This document shows positions 8,608 through 16,049 of a stretch of DNA of 44,536 nt, in pieces. How positions within the stretch are numbered: position 1 is the stretch's first letter; every line of letters starts with the position of its first letter. A program made the translations under genes and the position numbers. Source of the DNA: JAVKBW01 sp964352715 (lineage in GTDB: Bacteria; Pseudomonadota; Alphaproteobacteria; UBA8366; Aestuariispiraceae); NCBI GenBank assembly GCA_964352715.1, contig CAYGSU010000032.1:1-44536 (forward strand), given 5' to 3'. Below the pieces are notes generated by a model. That model was not told where the DNA came from. It made no database searches and saw only the letters and a list, made by a program, of their open reading frames with translations.

Positions 8608-9195
8608 TTAAACGGCCTGGCGCGCCTTCAGGGCTGCGCTCAGGGTGCCGTCATCCAGATAGTCGAGTTCGCCGCCGACCGGCACGCCATGCGCCAGTCG
8701 AGAAACGCGAACCCCGGTTTCCACCAGACGATCATTGATATAATGGGCGGTTGTTTGACCATCTACGGTCAAATTTGTGGCAAGAATTACTTCTTTCACC
8801 GTTCCATCAGAACAGCGGCGGACCAGCGAGGCGATATTCAGGTCTTCCGGCCCGATTCCGTCGATCGCCGATAGAACGCCGCCCAGAACATGGAACCGGC
8901 CCTTGAACATGTCCGTCCGGTTCAGAGCCCACAGGTCGGCGACCTGTTCGACGACACAGATCAGCGTTCCGTCGCGCGACGGGTCCTGACACACCCGGCA
9001 CGGCGTCATCGTATCGATATTACCGCAGACATCGCACACGCTGATCGCTTCCGCCGCCTGTTCAAGCGCCCGCGCCAGCGGGGTCATCAGCCCTTCGCGG
9101 CGATTGATCATATGCAACGCCGCTCGCCGGGCCGAGCGCGGCCCGAACCCCGGCAGCCGCGCCAGCAACTGAATAACCTGTTCGATCTCGTTCAT
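8608..9195 (-). CDS. recR: Recombination mediator protein RecR
   Basis: RecR works with RecF and RecO to load RecA on SSB-coated single-stranded DNA at gaps. The 195-residue product begins IEQVIQLLARLPGFGPRSARRAALHMI, the helix-hairpin-helix region. It then has the four-cysteine zinc motif (C54, C57, C66, C69 in CDVCGNIDTMTPCRVC). A TOPRIM domain follows (ICVVEQVADLWALN...ILATNLTVDGQTTAHYI). The end, LAHGVPVGGELDYLDDGTLSAALKAR, is the canonical Walker-B-like C-terminal segment. Length is exactly typical. It lies downstream of dnaX and ybaB, the order found in many proteobacteria, with about 100 bases between ybaB and recR. Confidence 0.97.
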   Translation of the reverse strand: MNEIEQVIQLLARLPGFGPRSARRAALHMINRREGLMTPLARALEQAAEAISVCDVCGNIDTMTPCRVCQDPSRDGTLICVVEQVADLWALNRTDMFKGRFHVLGGVLSAIDGIGPEDLNIASLVRRCSDGTVKEVILATNLTVDGQTTAHYINDRLVETGVRVSRLAHGVPVGGELDYLDDGTLSAALKARQAV

Positions 9196-9295
9196 TGGCT
9201 ATTTACTTTATCGCGGTTCCGGCCCCGTCTCCCACCCGGCCACCCACGAGCGAATCCCGAATGGGTGGGGGAGTGGGCTGGCGCTGTAAAACAAA

Positions 9296-9622
9296 TCAAA
9301 AAGGCAATTGCATGCCCTCAGGAAGCTGCAGACCGCCCATCGCTTCCTGGGTCTTTTCGCGCATGAACTCATCAACTTTGGCCCGGGCGTCGTTCATGGC
9401 GGCGACGATCAGGTCTTCCAGAACTTCCTTCTCGTCCGGTTTGATCAGCGACGGATCGATTTCGAGACCCTTGACCTCGCCCTTGCCGGTGACCGTCACC
9501 GTGATCATACCGGCCGCCGATTGCCCGGTCATTTCCGCAGATGCCAGTTCGTCCTGCATCTTCTTCATGTTTTCTTGCATCTGCTGGGCCTGCTTCATCA
9601 TCTGGCCAAGATTTTTCATCAT
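9296..9622 (-). CDS. YbaB/EbfC-family nucleoid-associated protein
   Basis: The 108-residue protein is a small dimeric DNA-binding protein of the YbaB/EbfC family. It begins MMKNLGQMMKQAQQMQENMKKMQDEL, the characteristic amphipathic N-terminal helix. The beta segment MITVTVTGKGEVKGLEIDPSLI follows, then VLEDLIVAAMNDARAKVDEFMREK. Its ATG overlaps the dnaX TGA in an ATGA arrangement (9619-9622), a strong sign of translational coupling. The dnaX-ybaB-recR order is a conserved proteobacterial operon. Members bind DNA with little sequence specificity and may help replication-linked repair; that role is family knowledge, not visible here. Confidence 0.95.
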   Translation of the reverse strand: MMKNLGQMMKQAQQMQENMKKMQDELASAEMTGQSAAGMITVTVTGKGEVKGLEIDPSLIKPDEKEVLEDLIVAAMNDARAKVDEFMREKTQEAMGGLQLPEGMQLPF

Positions 9623-11403
9623 CGTGTTTGCCCTTCTTCCATGCCGTTCTGATCCGGTTCGGCCTCGCCGGTACCGTCATCGTCAATATCGTTCTTCTCT
9701 TCTTCCACCGGTCTGGTGACCGATTTGATCCGTGCGCCGGGAAATGCTTCAAGCACTGTTTTTACCAGCGGGTCTTCCGCCGCTGAATCAAGCCGGGAAA
9801 GATCGTCTGCCGCCCGTTGTTCACCCAGGGTGGGGCGGCCGGGTTCCTTGCTGACCGTCACCACCCAGCGGGTTCCGGTCCAGCGTTCCAGCAGACCGGC
9901 CAACCGGGGACACAGATCGCGCGGGGCGCGCGATGTTGGCCGAAGATCGATCCGTCCCGGTTCAAAGGCGACGGGATGCACATCGTGCACAAGATGCGTC
10001 TGCAGCCGGCCTTCGCGATACTTTTCCACCAGCGCGACTATCGCCTCGAAACTTTCCGGCATCGGATCCGGCTGTGCTGCGCGCGGTGGTTCCGGCTCAG
10101 CCGCCGGTTGGGTCGGGAATGCAATCGTGTTGTCGGCGGGTGCTGCTGCGGTTGCACCCGGTTGCGGGGCCGCTGCCGGTGCGGCGCTGCCGCCTGCGGA
10201 AACCGTGCCGGTGCCATCTTTCAGTTTGGCGACGATATCGCCCGGTGGCGGCAGGTCGGCGGCATGCGTCAGACGGATCAGCAACATTTCAAGCGCCTGG
10301 ATCGGGTTCGGTGCGGCCTGCACTTCGCCGAGACCTTTCAGCAGCATCTGCCAGCTGCGGGTCAGCGATGGCATCGACAGCGTCTTCGCCATGGCGGCGC
10401 CGCGCGTCCGTTCCAGTTCCGGTGTCGATGCGGCCTGCGCCAGTTCCGGCGACAGCCGCGCGCGGGTTACCCAGTAGCAGATATCCAGCAGATCCTGCAC
10501 CACGACCACCGGATCGGCCCCGGCATTGTAGAGCGACCGGGCGATGTCGAGCGCCTCGGCGGCAGCCCCCTTCATCGTCGCCTCGAACAGATCGAAGATG
10601 GTACTGCGGTCGGCCAGACCCAGCATGTCGCGCACCTGTTCGCCGGTCACCGTGCCGTTCGACAGGGCGATCGCCTGATCCAGAATGGACAGACCGTCGC
10701 GCACCGACCCGTCGGCGGCGCGGGCGATCATCGCCAGCGCATCGTCTTCAATGCCGGTCTGTTCCTGTTCCGCGATGGATTTGAAATGCGCCCCCAGAAC
10801 ATCCAGCGAGACCCGGCGCAGGTCGAACCGCTGACAGCGCGACAGTACGGTCACCGGCACCTTGCGGATTTCGGTTGTCGCAAAAATGAACTTCACGTGT
10901 TCCGGCGGTTCTTCCAGCGTTTTCAGCAGGGCGTTGAACGCCGCTGTCGACAGCATGTGCACTTCGTCGAGGATGTAGACCTTGAAGCGCGCCTGTACCG
11001 GCCGGTAAGGCACCGAATCGATCAGCTCGCGAATGCCGTCGACGCCGGTGCGGCTGGCAGCATCCATCTCCATCACGTCGACATGCCGGTCGGCGGCGAT
11101 GGCGATACAATTGTCGCACAGACCGCACGGATTGGCAGTTGCGCTGCCAGCGCCATCCTGTCCGATGCAATTGAGAGCCTTTGCGATGATCCGCGCCGTC
11201 GTCGTTTTGCCGACGCCACGCACCCCGGTCAGCATGAAAGCCTGCGCGACCCGGCCGGTTTCGATGGCGTTTGTAAGGGTGCGGACCAGGGCGTCCTGCC
11301 CGATCAGCGTGTTGAAATCCTTCGGGCGATATTTACGCGCCAGCACGCGGTAGGGCTCAGCCGCAGCGGGAGAAACGGACCCGGTTTCGGTTTCGGCTGT
11401 CAT
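9619..11403 (-). CDS. dnaX: DNA polymerase III subunit gamma/tau
   Basis: DnaX is the clamp-loader ATPase of the replicative polymerase. The start at 11403 (MTAETETGSV, 594 residues) is chosen because AAGGGGA precedes it. A frame extension to 11445 would add 14 residues without a better ribosome-binding site and would approach the SRP RNA. Visible elements are YRVLARKYRPKDFNTLIGQ, Walker A GVRGVGKT at 60-67, a zinc module C79/C93/C96/C99 (CGLCDNC), Walker B ILDEVHML, the sensor FIFATTE, and the arginine-finger LSRCQRFDLRR. The rear third is Ala/Pro-rich, as is usual for tau. I noticed no slippery AAAAAAG-type site, so a shorter gamma form by frameshifting is not supported. Confidence 0.96.
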   Translation of the reverse strand: MTAETETGSVSPAAAEPYRVLARKYRPKDFNTLIGQDALVRTLTNAIETGRVAQAFMLTGVRGVGKTTTARIIAKALNCIGQDGAGSATANPCGLCDNCIAIAADRHVDVMEMDAASRTGVDGIRELIDSVPYRPVQARFKVYILDEVHMLSTAAFNALLKTLEEPPEHVKFIFATTEIRKVPVTVLSRCQRFDLRRVSLDVLGAHFKSIAEQEQTGIEDDALAMIARAADGSVRDGLSILDQAIALSNGTVTGEQVRDMLGLADRSTIFDLFEATMKGAAAEALDIARSLYNAGADPVVVVQDLLDICYWVTRARLSPELAQAASTPELERTRGAAMAKTLSMPSLTRSWQMLLKGLGEVQAAPNPIQALEMLLIRLTHAADLPPPGDIVAKLKDGTGTVSAGGSAAPAAAPQPGATAAAPADNTIAFPTQPAAEPEPPRAAQPDPMPESFEAIVALVEKYREGRLQTHLVHDVHPVAFEPGRIDLRPTSRAPRDLCPRLAGLLERWTGTRWVVTVSKEPGRPTLGEQRAADDLSRLDSAAEDPLVKTVLEAFPGARIKSVTRPVEEEKNDIDDDGTGEAEPDQNGMEEGQTR

Positions 11404-11494
11404 GAAAATTCCCCTTGGCGTTTGCGCATTCGGTAGCCGTGCCACCCGTCGTGATGAATTGGTCTGCGCAGGGTATCGCGTGACGAACCAAGGT

Positions 11495-11593
11495 GGAAGG
11501 CCGAACCGGCGACCCGAGCCGAAATCTCGTTACGGCTGCTTCCTTCCGGACCTGACCGGGTTGGCGAGTAGCCCGCCCGCCGGCCGACCTTCC
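11495..11593 (-). ncRNA. ffs: Bacterial small signal recognition particle RNA (4.5S RNA)
   Basis: The minus strand carries the nearly invariant SRP RNA apical loop core GTCAGGTCCGGAAGGAAGCA inside an extended hairpin. Starting at 11593, GGAAGGTCGG pairs with CCGGTTCGGCCTTCC ending at 11495, giving a rod-like RNA of about 99 nt. This RNA scaffolds Ffh and FtsY during cotranslational membrane targeting. The gene lies just upstream of dnaX on the same strand, the common alphaproteobacterial location, so readthrough into dnaX is possible. The ends are inferred from the terminal pairing and could shift by a few bases. Confidence 0.95.
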
Positions 11594-11597
11594 AACT

Positions 11598-11628
11598 GTT
11601 ATATCGTTCATCACATCGCCACACTCAA
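11598..11628 (-). promoter_or_regulatory. Putative sigma-70-type promoter for the SRP RNA gene
   Basis: Upstream of the predicted RNA 5' end, the minus strand has TATAAC at 11603-11598, placed 4 bases before position 11593, as expected for a -10 box. TTGAGT lies at 11628-11623, with a somewhat long 19-base spacer. The -10 placement supports the RNA boundary. The -35 match is weaker. Confidence 0.4.
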
Positions 11629-11704
11629 GACCTATGATGGCGTATCGGTGAAGAATCCCCTAACGTTCGGTCCACGAATTCCTTACCGCCAGCCCAGAGA
11701 CACC

Positions 11705-12688
11705 ATGTCAGACGAACAAGAAAAACAGATTTTTCACGACAGCGCCGTGGATCTGCCGCATCCCAAGCATCTGCCGCGGATGGCCAACTTCTACGAAAGC
11801 GGCCCGCTTGACCGGCAAGCCGTGTATCGCGGCGATACCGCCTGGATCCAGACCCAGCTTATCCGGCCAGAAACCCGGATTCTGCCGGTGTGGCGAGGCA
11901 GCAATCTTGTGTCGGAAGAAAACGACCTGCTGACCGGCGCGCCGCAACCGGTGTATTTGCCGCCAAACGACAAACTGGTGAGCGAAGCCGCGACGCTGGT
12001 ATTCCTGGGTCTCGCCGATGACACCGCCTATTTCGCCGCCGACCTGTCGCATCTGGATGAAGCGCCGGCCGCCGACGGCATTTTCCGCGATCTTCGCGCG
12101 GTTGGACCGATCATGCCGCATGCGGAAGGGTCGATCCTTGCCTATGCACGCGGGCTGACCTTCTGGCACGGGCGGCACCGGTTCTGCGGTGTCTGCGGGC
12201 ATGCCACCCTGTCCGGTAGCGCCGGTCATGTCAGAATCTGCACCAACCGCGACTGTGGTGCGCAGCATTTTCCGCGTACCGACCCGGCGGTGATCATGCT
12301 GATTCATGACGGCGCGGGGAATGCGCTTCTGGGCCGGCAGAAAAGCTGGGCGCCCGGCATGCATTCCACGCTGGCCGGTTATGTCGAGCCCGGCGAAGGG
12401 CTGGAAGATGCCGTTGCCCGCGAAGTGATGGAGGAATCCGGCATTGCGGTGCGCGACATCCGCTATCACTCCAGCCAGCCCTGGCCGTTCCCATCGTCGA
12501 TCATGCTGGGATTTCTCGCAGAGGCGACAACGCGGGATATTCAGGTCGATGAAGACGAGCTGGAAAGCGCCGACTGGTTCAGCCGGGGTTTCCTGCTGAA
12601 CAGCCCGGAAGATGAAAGTTTCCGCCTGCCGCGCCGGGATTCCATCGCCCGCCGGCTGATCGAAACCTGGCTGAAAGGCCAGGCTTGA
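11705..12688 (+). CDS. nudC: NAD(H) pyrophosphatase / RNA deNADding Nudix hydrolase NudC
   Basis: NudC splits NAD(H) into NMN(H) and AMP and can remove NAD caps from RNA. The 327-residue protein has the three expected parts: an N-terminal domain, a zinc ribbon with C161, C164, C179 and C184 (RFCGVCGHATL...CTNRDCG), and a Nudix box at about 225-247 (GYVEPGEGLEDAV followed by REVMEESGI). After it comes SQPWPFPSSIMLGF; the SQPWPFPxS motif is diagnostic of NADH pyrophosphatases. ATG at 11705 is chosen because the upstream open frame overlaps the SRP RNA on the other strand. The gene converges with the prephenate dehydratase gene, with a 7-base gap. Confidence 0.95.
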   Translation: MSDEQEKQIFHDSAVDLPHPKHLPRMANFYESGPLDRQAVYRGDTAWIQTQLIRPETRILPVWRGSNLVSEENDLLTGAPQPVYLPPNDKLVSEAATLVFLGLADDTAYFAADLSHLDEAPAADGIFRDLRAVGPIMPHAEGSILAYARGLTFWHGRHRFCGVCGHATLSGSAGHVRICTNRDCGAQHFPRTDPAVIMLIHDGAGNALLGRQKSWAPGMHSTLAGYVEPGEGLEDAVAREVMEESGIAVRDIRYHSSQPWPFPSSIMLGFLAEATTRDIQVDEDELESADWFSRGFLLNSPEDESFRLPRRDSIARRLIETWLKGQA

Positions 12689-12695
12689 CCGCTCC

Positions 12696-13820
12696 CTAGC
12701 CGTCGGCCATGCGGAACGGGCTCATCCGGTAAGTACCGAGCACTTTCACCCGCGATGTGAAGAACTGCAGCTCCTCCAGCGCACGGTCGACATGCTTTTC
12801 CGACGGATGACCTTCGATTTCGGCATAGAACCGCGCGACCGAATAGTCGGTTGCCGAGATGTAGCTTTCCAGCTTGATCATGTTGACGCCATTGGTCGCA
12901 AACCCGCCAAGTGACTTGTAGAGCGACGCCGGCACACTGCGCACTGTAAACAGGAAACTGGTCATGCAATCGCCTTCAGACGGGTCCGGTTCGATACGGG
13001 TGCGCGACATGACGACAAACCGGGTGACATTGCCGATCTGGTCCTCGATGCGCGACCGCAACGGTTCCAGCTTGTAGATATCCGCCGCAAGGCTGGACGC
13101 GATGGCGGCGATGGACGGATCGCCGCGTTCGGCAACTTCCTTCGCCGCGCCCGCCGTATCGGCATGCGCGACCGGTTTTATGCCCAGTTCCCGCAGGGTT
13201 TTCCGGCATTGCGCCAGTGCCTGCGGGTGGCTGTGCGCCTCGCGAATGCCTTCCAGCGTTGCGCCGGGCGGCGCCATCAGATTGTGGTGCACCGGCTGAA
13301 AATGCTCGGCGACGATATACAGTGGCGATTCCGGCAGGATGTGGTGAATGTCCGCCACCCTTCCGCCGAGCGAGTTTTCTATCGGAATCATCGCCAGACC
13401 GGCATCGCCGGATTCAACCGCCGCGAAAGCATCCGCGAAACTGGCGCAGCTTTTCGGCGTCATCGTCGGCAGCGCATTGCGGCAGGCCAGATGGGAATAC
13501 GCGCCCGGCACACCCTGAAAGGCCAGTGTTGTGTTCTCGATGCTGCGCAGCACGCGGGAGAACCGGGGTTCTGTCCCGCCCTCCGCCACACCACCGCGCT
13601 CACCCGGCCCGCCCTTCTTGCCGCCGAGTTCAAGCCAGGCGGTCGAAACACCGGTCGCCGAGGCGATGCGCGCTGTTACTTCACGAGACGGGTCATGCCG
13701 GCCGCTTTCCCAGCGGTTGACTGTGGATTGGGTAACGCCAAGCTCGGTTGCCAGATCCGCCTGGGTCAGGTTGGCAGCGGCTCGCGCTGTCTTTATTCTT
13801 TCTGCTATGTTTTCGGACAT
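12696..13820 (-). CDS. pheA: Prephenate dehydratase with N-terminal XRE helix-turn-helix domain
   Basis: One continuous 374-residue frame joins two modules. Residues 1-60 are a canonical XRE/Cro-type helix-turn-helix (IAERIKTARAAANLTQADLA, then LGVTQSTVNRWESGRHDPS). After a Gly-rich linker (GGKKGGPGERGG), residues from about 95 form the prephenate dehydratase fold: LAFQGVPGAYSHLA, IPIENSLGGRV, SHPQALAQC, and NVTRFVVMS with the catalytic Thr-Arg-Phe. An ACT regulatory domain closes the protein (VPASLYKSLGGFATNGVNMIKLESY). The enzyme makes phenylpyruvate from prephenate in phenylalanine synthesis. Ordinary members start directly at the dehydratase domain. A GTG just before that domain (VLRSIENTTLAFQG) lacks a visible ribosome-binding site, so the fused start is preferred. 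Confidence 0.93.
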   Translation of the reverse strand: MSENIAERIKTARAAANLTQADLATELGVTQSTVNRWESGRHDPSREVTARIASATGVSTAWLELGGKKGGPGERGGVAEGGTEPRFSRVLRSIENTTLAFQGVPGAYSHLACRNALPTMTPKSCASFADAFAAVESGDAGLAMIPIENSLGGRVADIHHILPESPLYIVAEHFQPVHHNLMAPPGATLEGIREAHSHPQALAQCRKTLRELGIKPVAHADTAGAAKEVAERGDPSIAAIASSLAADIYKLEPLRSRIEDQIGNVTRFVVMSRTRIEPDPSEGDCMTSFLFTVRSVPASLYKSLGGFATNGVNMIKLESYISATDYSVARFYAEIEGHPSEKHVDRALEELQFFTSRVKVLGTYRMSPFRMADG

Positions 13821-13913
13821 GGTGTACCTGCGCTTAAGATAATATATTTCTAAAAGTACTAATTATGCGCAGTACGTATTTTATACAACATATATTTAAG
13901 AAAATTGTATATA
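13821..13913 (-). promoter_or_regulatory. AT-rich promoter region with two dyads upstream of the HTH-pheA gene
   Basis: The 93 bases before the HTH-dehydratase gene are strikingly AT-rich. They contain an inverted repeat GTACT-N10-AGTAC at 13856-13875 and a longer one, TATACAA-N16-TTGTATA, at 13882-13911. Several TATAAT-like hexamers occur on the minus strand. Because the downstream product carries a DNA-binding domain, these dyads are candidate autoregulatory operators. That is inference only. Confidence 0.4.
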
Positions 13914-14594
13914 TTATGCTTTTTTCGAATTAATAAGGCTCATTGCCTCATTGAGTTGTGACATTCTCGTATGATCACCGCGCGCGCCGTCTGGGTGGTA
14001 GATCGCCGCCAGAAGACGAAACCGCCGCTTCACGCCGGAGTAAGTTGGTCGATCACCGGGGGCGTATCCGAGTATATGCAGGGCCTGGGCCTGGGTTTTC
14101 ACCCCGCCCTCAATCGGCTGGAACTGGATGGCGTCGATGATTGAGCGCAGCCTGGTGTTTTCGTCATGCAGGGCGGCCAGCAGATCCGACGCCTGCGGCT
14201 CTCCCCTTACAGACACCGCAACTGCGACATCGCCTGCATCAATCTCCAGGGCGAGCGCCAGCGCCTTCCGGATCTGAACGATCGTGTAGCCCGAGGGCAG
14301 GCGCACCTGAAGGCGCGGCTTGCGGCGCCATGGTTTGCCCGCTGCCGGCCCGGATTGCAGGGTTACGTCTTCCCGGTCATCGACAGCCGGTTCGCCCGGG
14401 TCGCCCGCCTGATCGATCACATCCCGCGGCAGGCACAGCATGACCGATCGGGCGATATCGCCGACATTCACCCGCCGGCGTTCTGCCAGATCCAGCACCG
14501 AATCCCGAAACGCGCTGGCGCACGGCACCGCATAGGAGGTTTTGCGGATTGTCGACGCTTTGCCCGTTTCAGTCTGTTGTCGATCCGTTGTCAC
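13914..14594 (-). CDS. Protein with C-terminal J domain (DnaJ-like co-chaperone)
   Basis: The last 55 or so residues form a J domain: ILGYAPGDRPTYSGVKRRFR, then LLAAIYHPD with the HPD motif at 200-202, which stimulates Hsp70 ATPase, then a final helix QLNEAMSLI. The front part is unfamiliar: a possible ribbon-helix-helix-like segment (FRDSVLDLAERRRVNVGDIA, near 29-48), a basic region, and a stretch that may be a helical bundle. I chose the GTG at 14594 (226 residues) because AGAGG sits 9 bases before it. An ATG-led frame to 14696 would run across the start of the divergent gene. A C-terminal J domain is unlike classical DnaJ. Its client and Hsp70 partner are unknown. Confidence 0.75.
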   Translation of the reverse strand: MTTDRQQTETGKASTIRKTSYAVPCASAFRDSVLDLAERRRVNVGDIARSVMLCLPRDVIDQAGDPGEPAVDDREDVTLQSGPAAGKPWRRKPRLQVRLPSGYTIVQIRKALALALEIDAGDVAVAVSVRGEPQASDLLAALHDENTRLRSIIDAIQFQPIEGGVKTQAQALHILGYAPGDRPTYSGVKRRFRLLAAIYHPDGARGDHTRMSQLNEAMSLINSKKA

Positions 14595-14694
14595 GCGTTC
14601 CGGCCTCTTTTGCACACAAGCGACATTTGCGATAACACCGTTTGTCTGTACCCGATTCCATCTTCCGCCAACACTTGGGAAAGGAGAGCCCGCC

Positions 14695-15417
14695 ATGCCG
14701 CCCCTTTTCCGTGAGCTCGCCTATCAGGAAACGCCGATCGGCGCTGTCAGCCTGCGGCAACGTCGTATTCTGGCGCTTGAGACTGACGTTCTGGAAATCA
14801 TGCTGGGCGACGAACACCTGATGTCCAGCCTTTTCACCGCATCGGAAATCGCCCTCGCAAAGACCGGTCTCGCCGCGCTCGACGGCAAGGGTTGGGATGT
14901 TCTGGTCGGCGGGCTGGGCCTTGGTTACACCGCAAAGGCCGTGCTTGAGGATGACAGAGTGACGACATTGACGGTGGTGGAGCTGCTGGACCCGGTGGTC
15001 GACTGGCACGAACAGGGGCTGTTGCCGCTGGGACCCGCGTTGACAGGCGATACCCGCTGTCGGTTTCACCGCGGCGACTTCTTCGCCCTGGCGGCCACGC
15101 AGAACGGCTTTGACCCCGTACAACCGGGCCGGCTATACGACGCCATTCTGATCGATATCGACCATACGCCTGACCGGCTGCTGGATGACCGCAGCTCCGG
15201 ATTCTACACCCCGGCAGGGCTTCAGGCGCTCGCCCGACACCTGAATACAGGTGGTGTCATGGGTCTGTGGTCGGATGAACCGCCAGACCAGACCTTCATT
15301 GCCCGGCTTGATGCTGCCTTCGGTGCAACATGGGCCGAGCCTGTGACCTTCGACAACCCATATCAGCCTGAAAGCCCTGTTACCCAAACAGTGTATTTGA
15401 CGCGAAAAACCCCATGA
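14695..15417 (+). CDS. Spermidine-synthase-like SAM-dependent methyltransferase family protein
   Basis: The 240-residue product has a class I methyltransferase/aminopropyltransferase fold: a glycine-rich motif I VLVGGLGLGYTAKAVL at about 66-81, an acidic strand end VVELLDPVVDWHE, and YDAILIDIDHTPDRLL with Asp residues in the catalytic region. It is shorter than true spermidine synthases (about 280-300) and lacks the usual GGGDG loop, so polyamine synthesis is doubtful. Many alphaproteobacterial genomes annotate this type only as spermidine synthase-like. ATG at 14695 has a strong AAAGGAG ribosome-binding site. It is divergent from the J-domain gene with about 100 bases between the starts. Confidence 0.75.
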   Translation: MPPLFRELAYQETPIGAVSLRQRRILALETDVLEIMLGDEHLMSSLFTASEIALAKTGLAALDGKGWDVLVGGLGLGYTAKAVLEDDRVTTLTVVELLDPVVDWHEQGLLPLGPALTGDTRCRFHRGDFFALAATQNGFDPVQPGRLYDAILIDIDHTPDRLLDDRSSGFYTPAGLQALARHLNTGGVMGLWSDEPPDQTFIARLDAAFGATWAEPVTFDNPYQPESPVTQTVYLTRKTP

Positions 15418-15697
15418 TTGTTGGAATGCCGCACAGTGCGGCACCAGGCCTTTGCGCTTCCACCCTTGAAATTCGCCGCCAGCTCCCCACGTAAACGGTA
15501 TGATGTTAGTGTGTTTCTAACCACGCATTGCTTGAGTCCGACAGGCCGAAACACTGTTTTATCAGTCGTTTAACGTGCCCAAAATCGGCTCTGTCTGCCC
15601 ACTCGCGATTTGGATCGCGTCGGCAGCACCAATCAAACCGACCTGTTACACGAACTCTGCAACGTCGCCACAAACAGGCGACAGGAAAGGAAGTATT
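15418..15697. other. Intergenic region with an isolated dyad
   Basis: I see no credible gene in this 280-base gap. It holds a perfect 17-base dyad, TGCCGCACAGTGCGGCA, at 15427-15443, 10 bases after the upstream stop. As RNA it could form a 6-base-pair stem with a 5-base loop, but no T-run follows, so a terminator call is weak. The rest presumably contains the promoter of the next gene. Confidence 0.4.
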
Positions 15698-15982
15698 ATG
15701 GAAAAGAAGGAAGCATATCAGCAAAAGGCCGAAGCAAAACTCGCCGAATGGGATGCCGAAATCGACCGGCTGAAAGCGAAGGCGCGCGCCGCCGACGCCG
15801 ATGCACAGATTGTCTTTCAGGATCAGATCGAAAAGATGGAATCCAAGAAAGGAAACGTCGAATCGAAAATGGATGAGTTGAAGAGCGCCGGCGAAGGCGC
15901 CTGGGAAGACATCGCCACTGGCGTAGACAAGGCGCTGGACGATCTCGGCAATGCGGGCAGGTTGGCAAAGGAACGGTTCTGA
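15698..15982 (+). CDS. Small helical sll1863-type stress-response protein (cytoplasmic paralog)
   Basis: The 94-residue protein is almost wholly charged helix: KKEAYQQKAEAKLAEWDAEI, then a second helix around IVFQDQIEKMESKK. Near the C-terminus is MDELKSAGEGAWEDIATGVD followed by KALDDL. The K-S-x4-A-W-x-D-x3-G-x3-A-x2-x-L pattern is what I remember for the sll1863 family of predicted stress-response coiled-coil proteins. It has no signal peptide. ATG at 15698 follows AGGAAAGGAAG, a strong ribosome-binding site. The next gene, 67 bases downstream, encodes a secreted paralog with the same tail motif, so the pair looks like a tandem duplication within one operon. No biochemical function is known to me. 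Confidence 0.8.
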   Translation: MEKKEAYQQKAEAKLAEWDAEIDRLKAKARAADADAQIVFQDQIEKMESKKGNVESKMDELKSAGEGAWEDIATGVDKALDDLGNAGRLAKERF

Positions 15983-16049
15983 ACTGCCTGATGTCTGGCG
16001 GCATCGCAGCCGCACCTCACTCACACAGTCTGCATAAGGAGAATTCACA

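Noticed and set aside
9240..9268. CCACCCA/TGGGTGG hairpin between ybaB and recR
   Set aside because: It has a 15-base loop with no T-run or conserved riboregulator pattern; it is probably incidental in GC-rich DNA.
9619..11403. Programmed frameshift in dnaX
   Set aside because: I noticed no A-rich slippery heptamer with a downstream stem in the usual region.
9817..11436. A 539-residue plus-strand frame opposite dnaX
   Set aside because: dnaX is unmistakable on the other strand and the frame has no domain.
11402..11704. Upstream extension of nudC
   Set aside because: It runs antisense through the SRP RNA gene, and the family start fits ATG 11705.
15427..15443. Dyad TGCCGCACAGTGCGGCA as a terminator
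   Set aside because: No T-run follows and the stem is short; it is kept only as a note in the intergenic entry.
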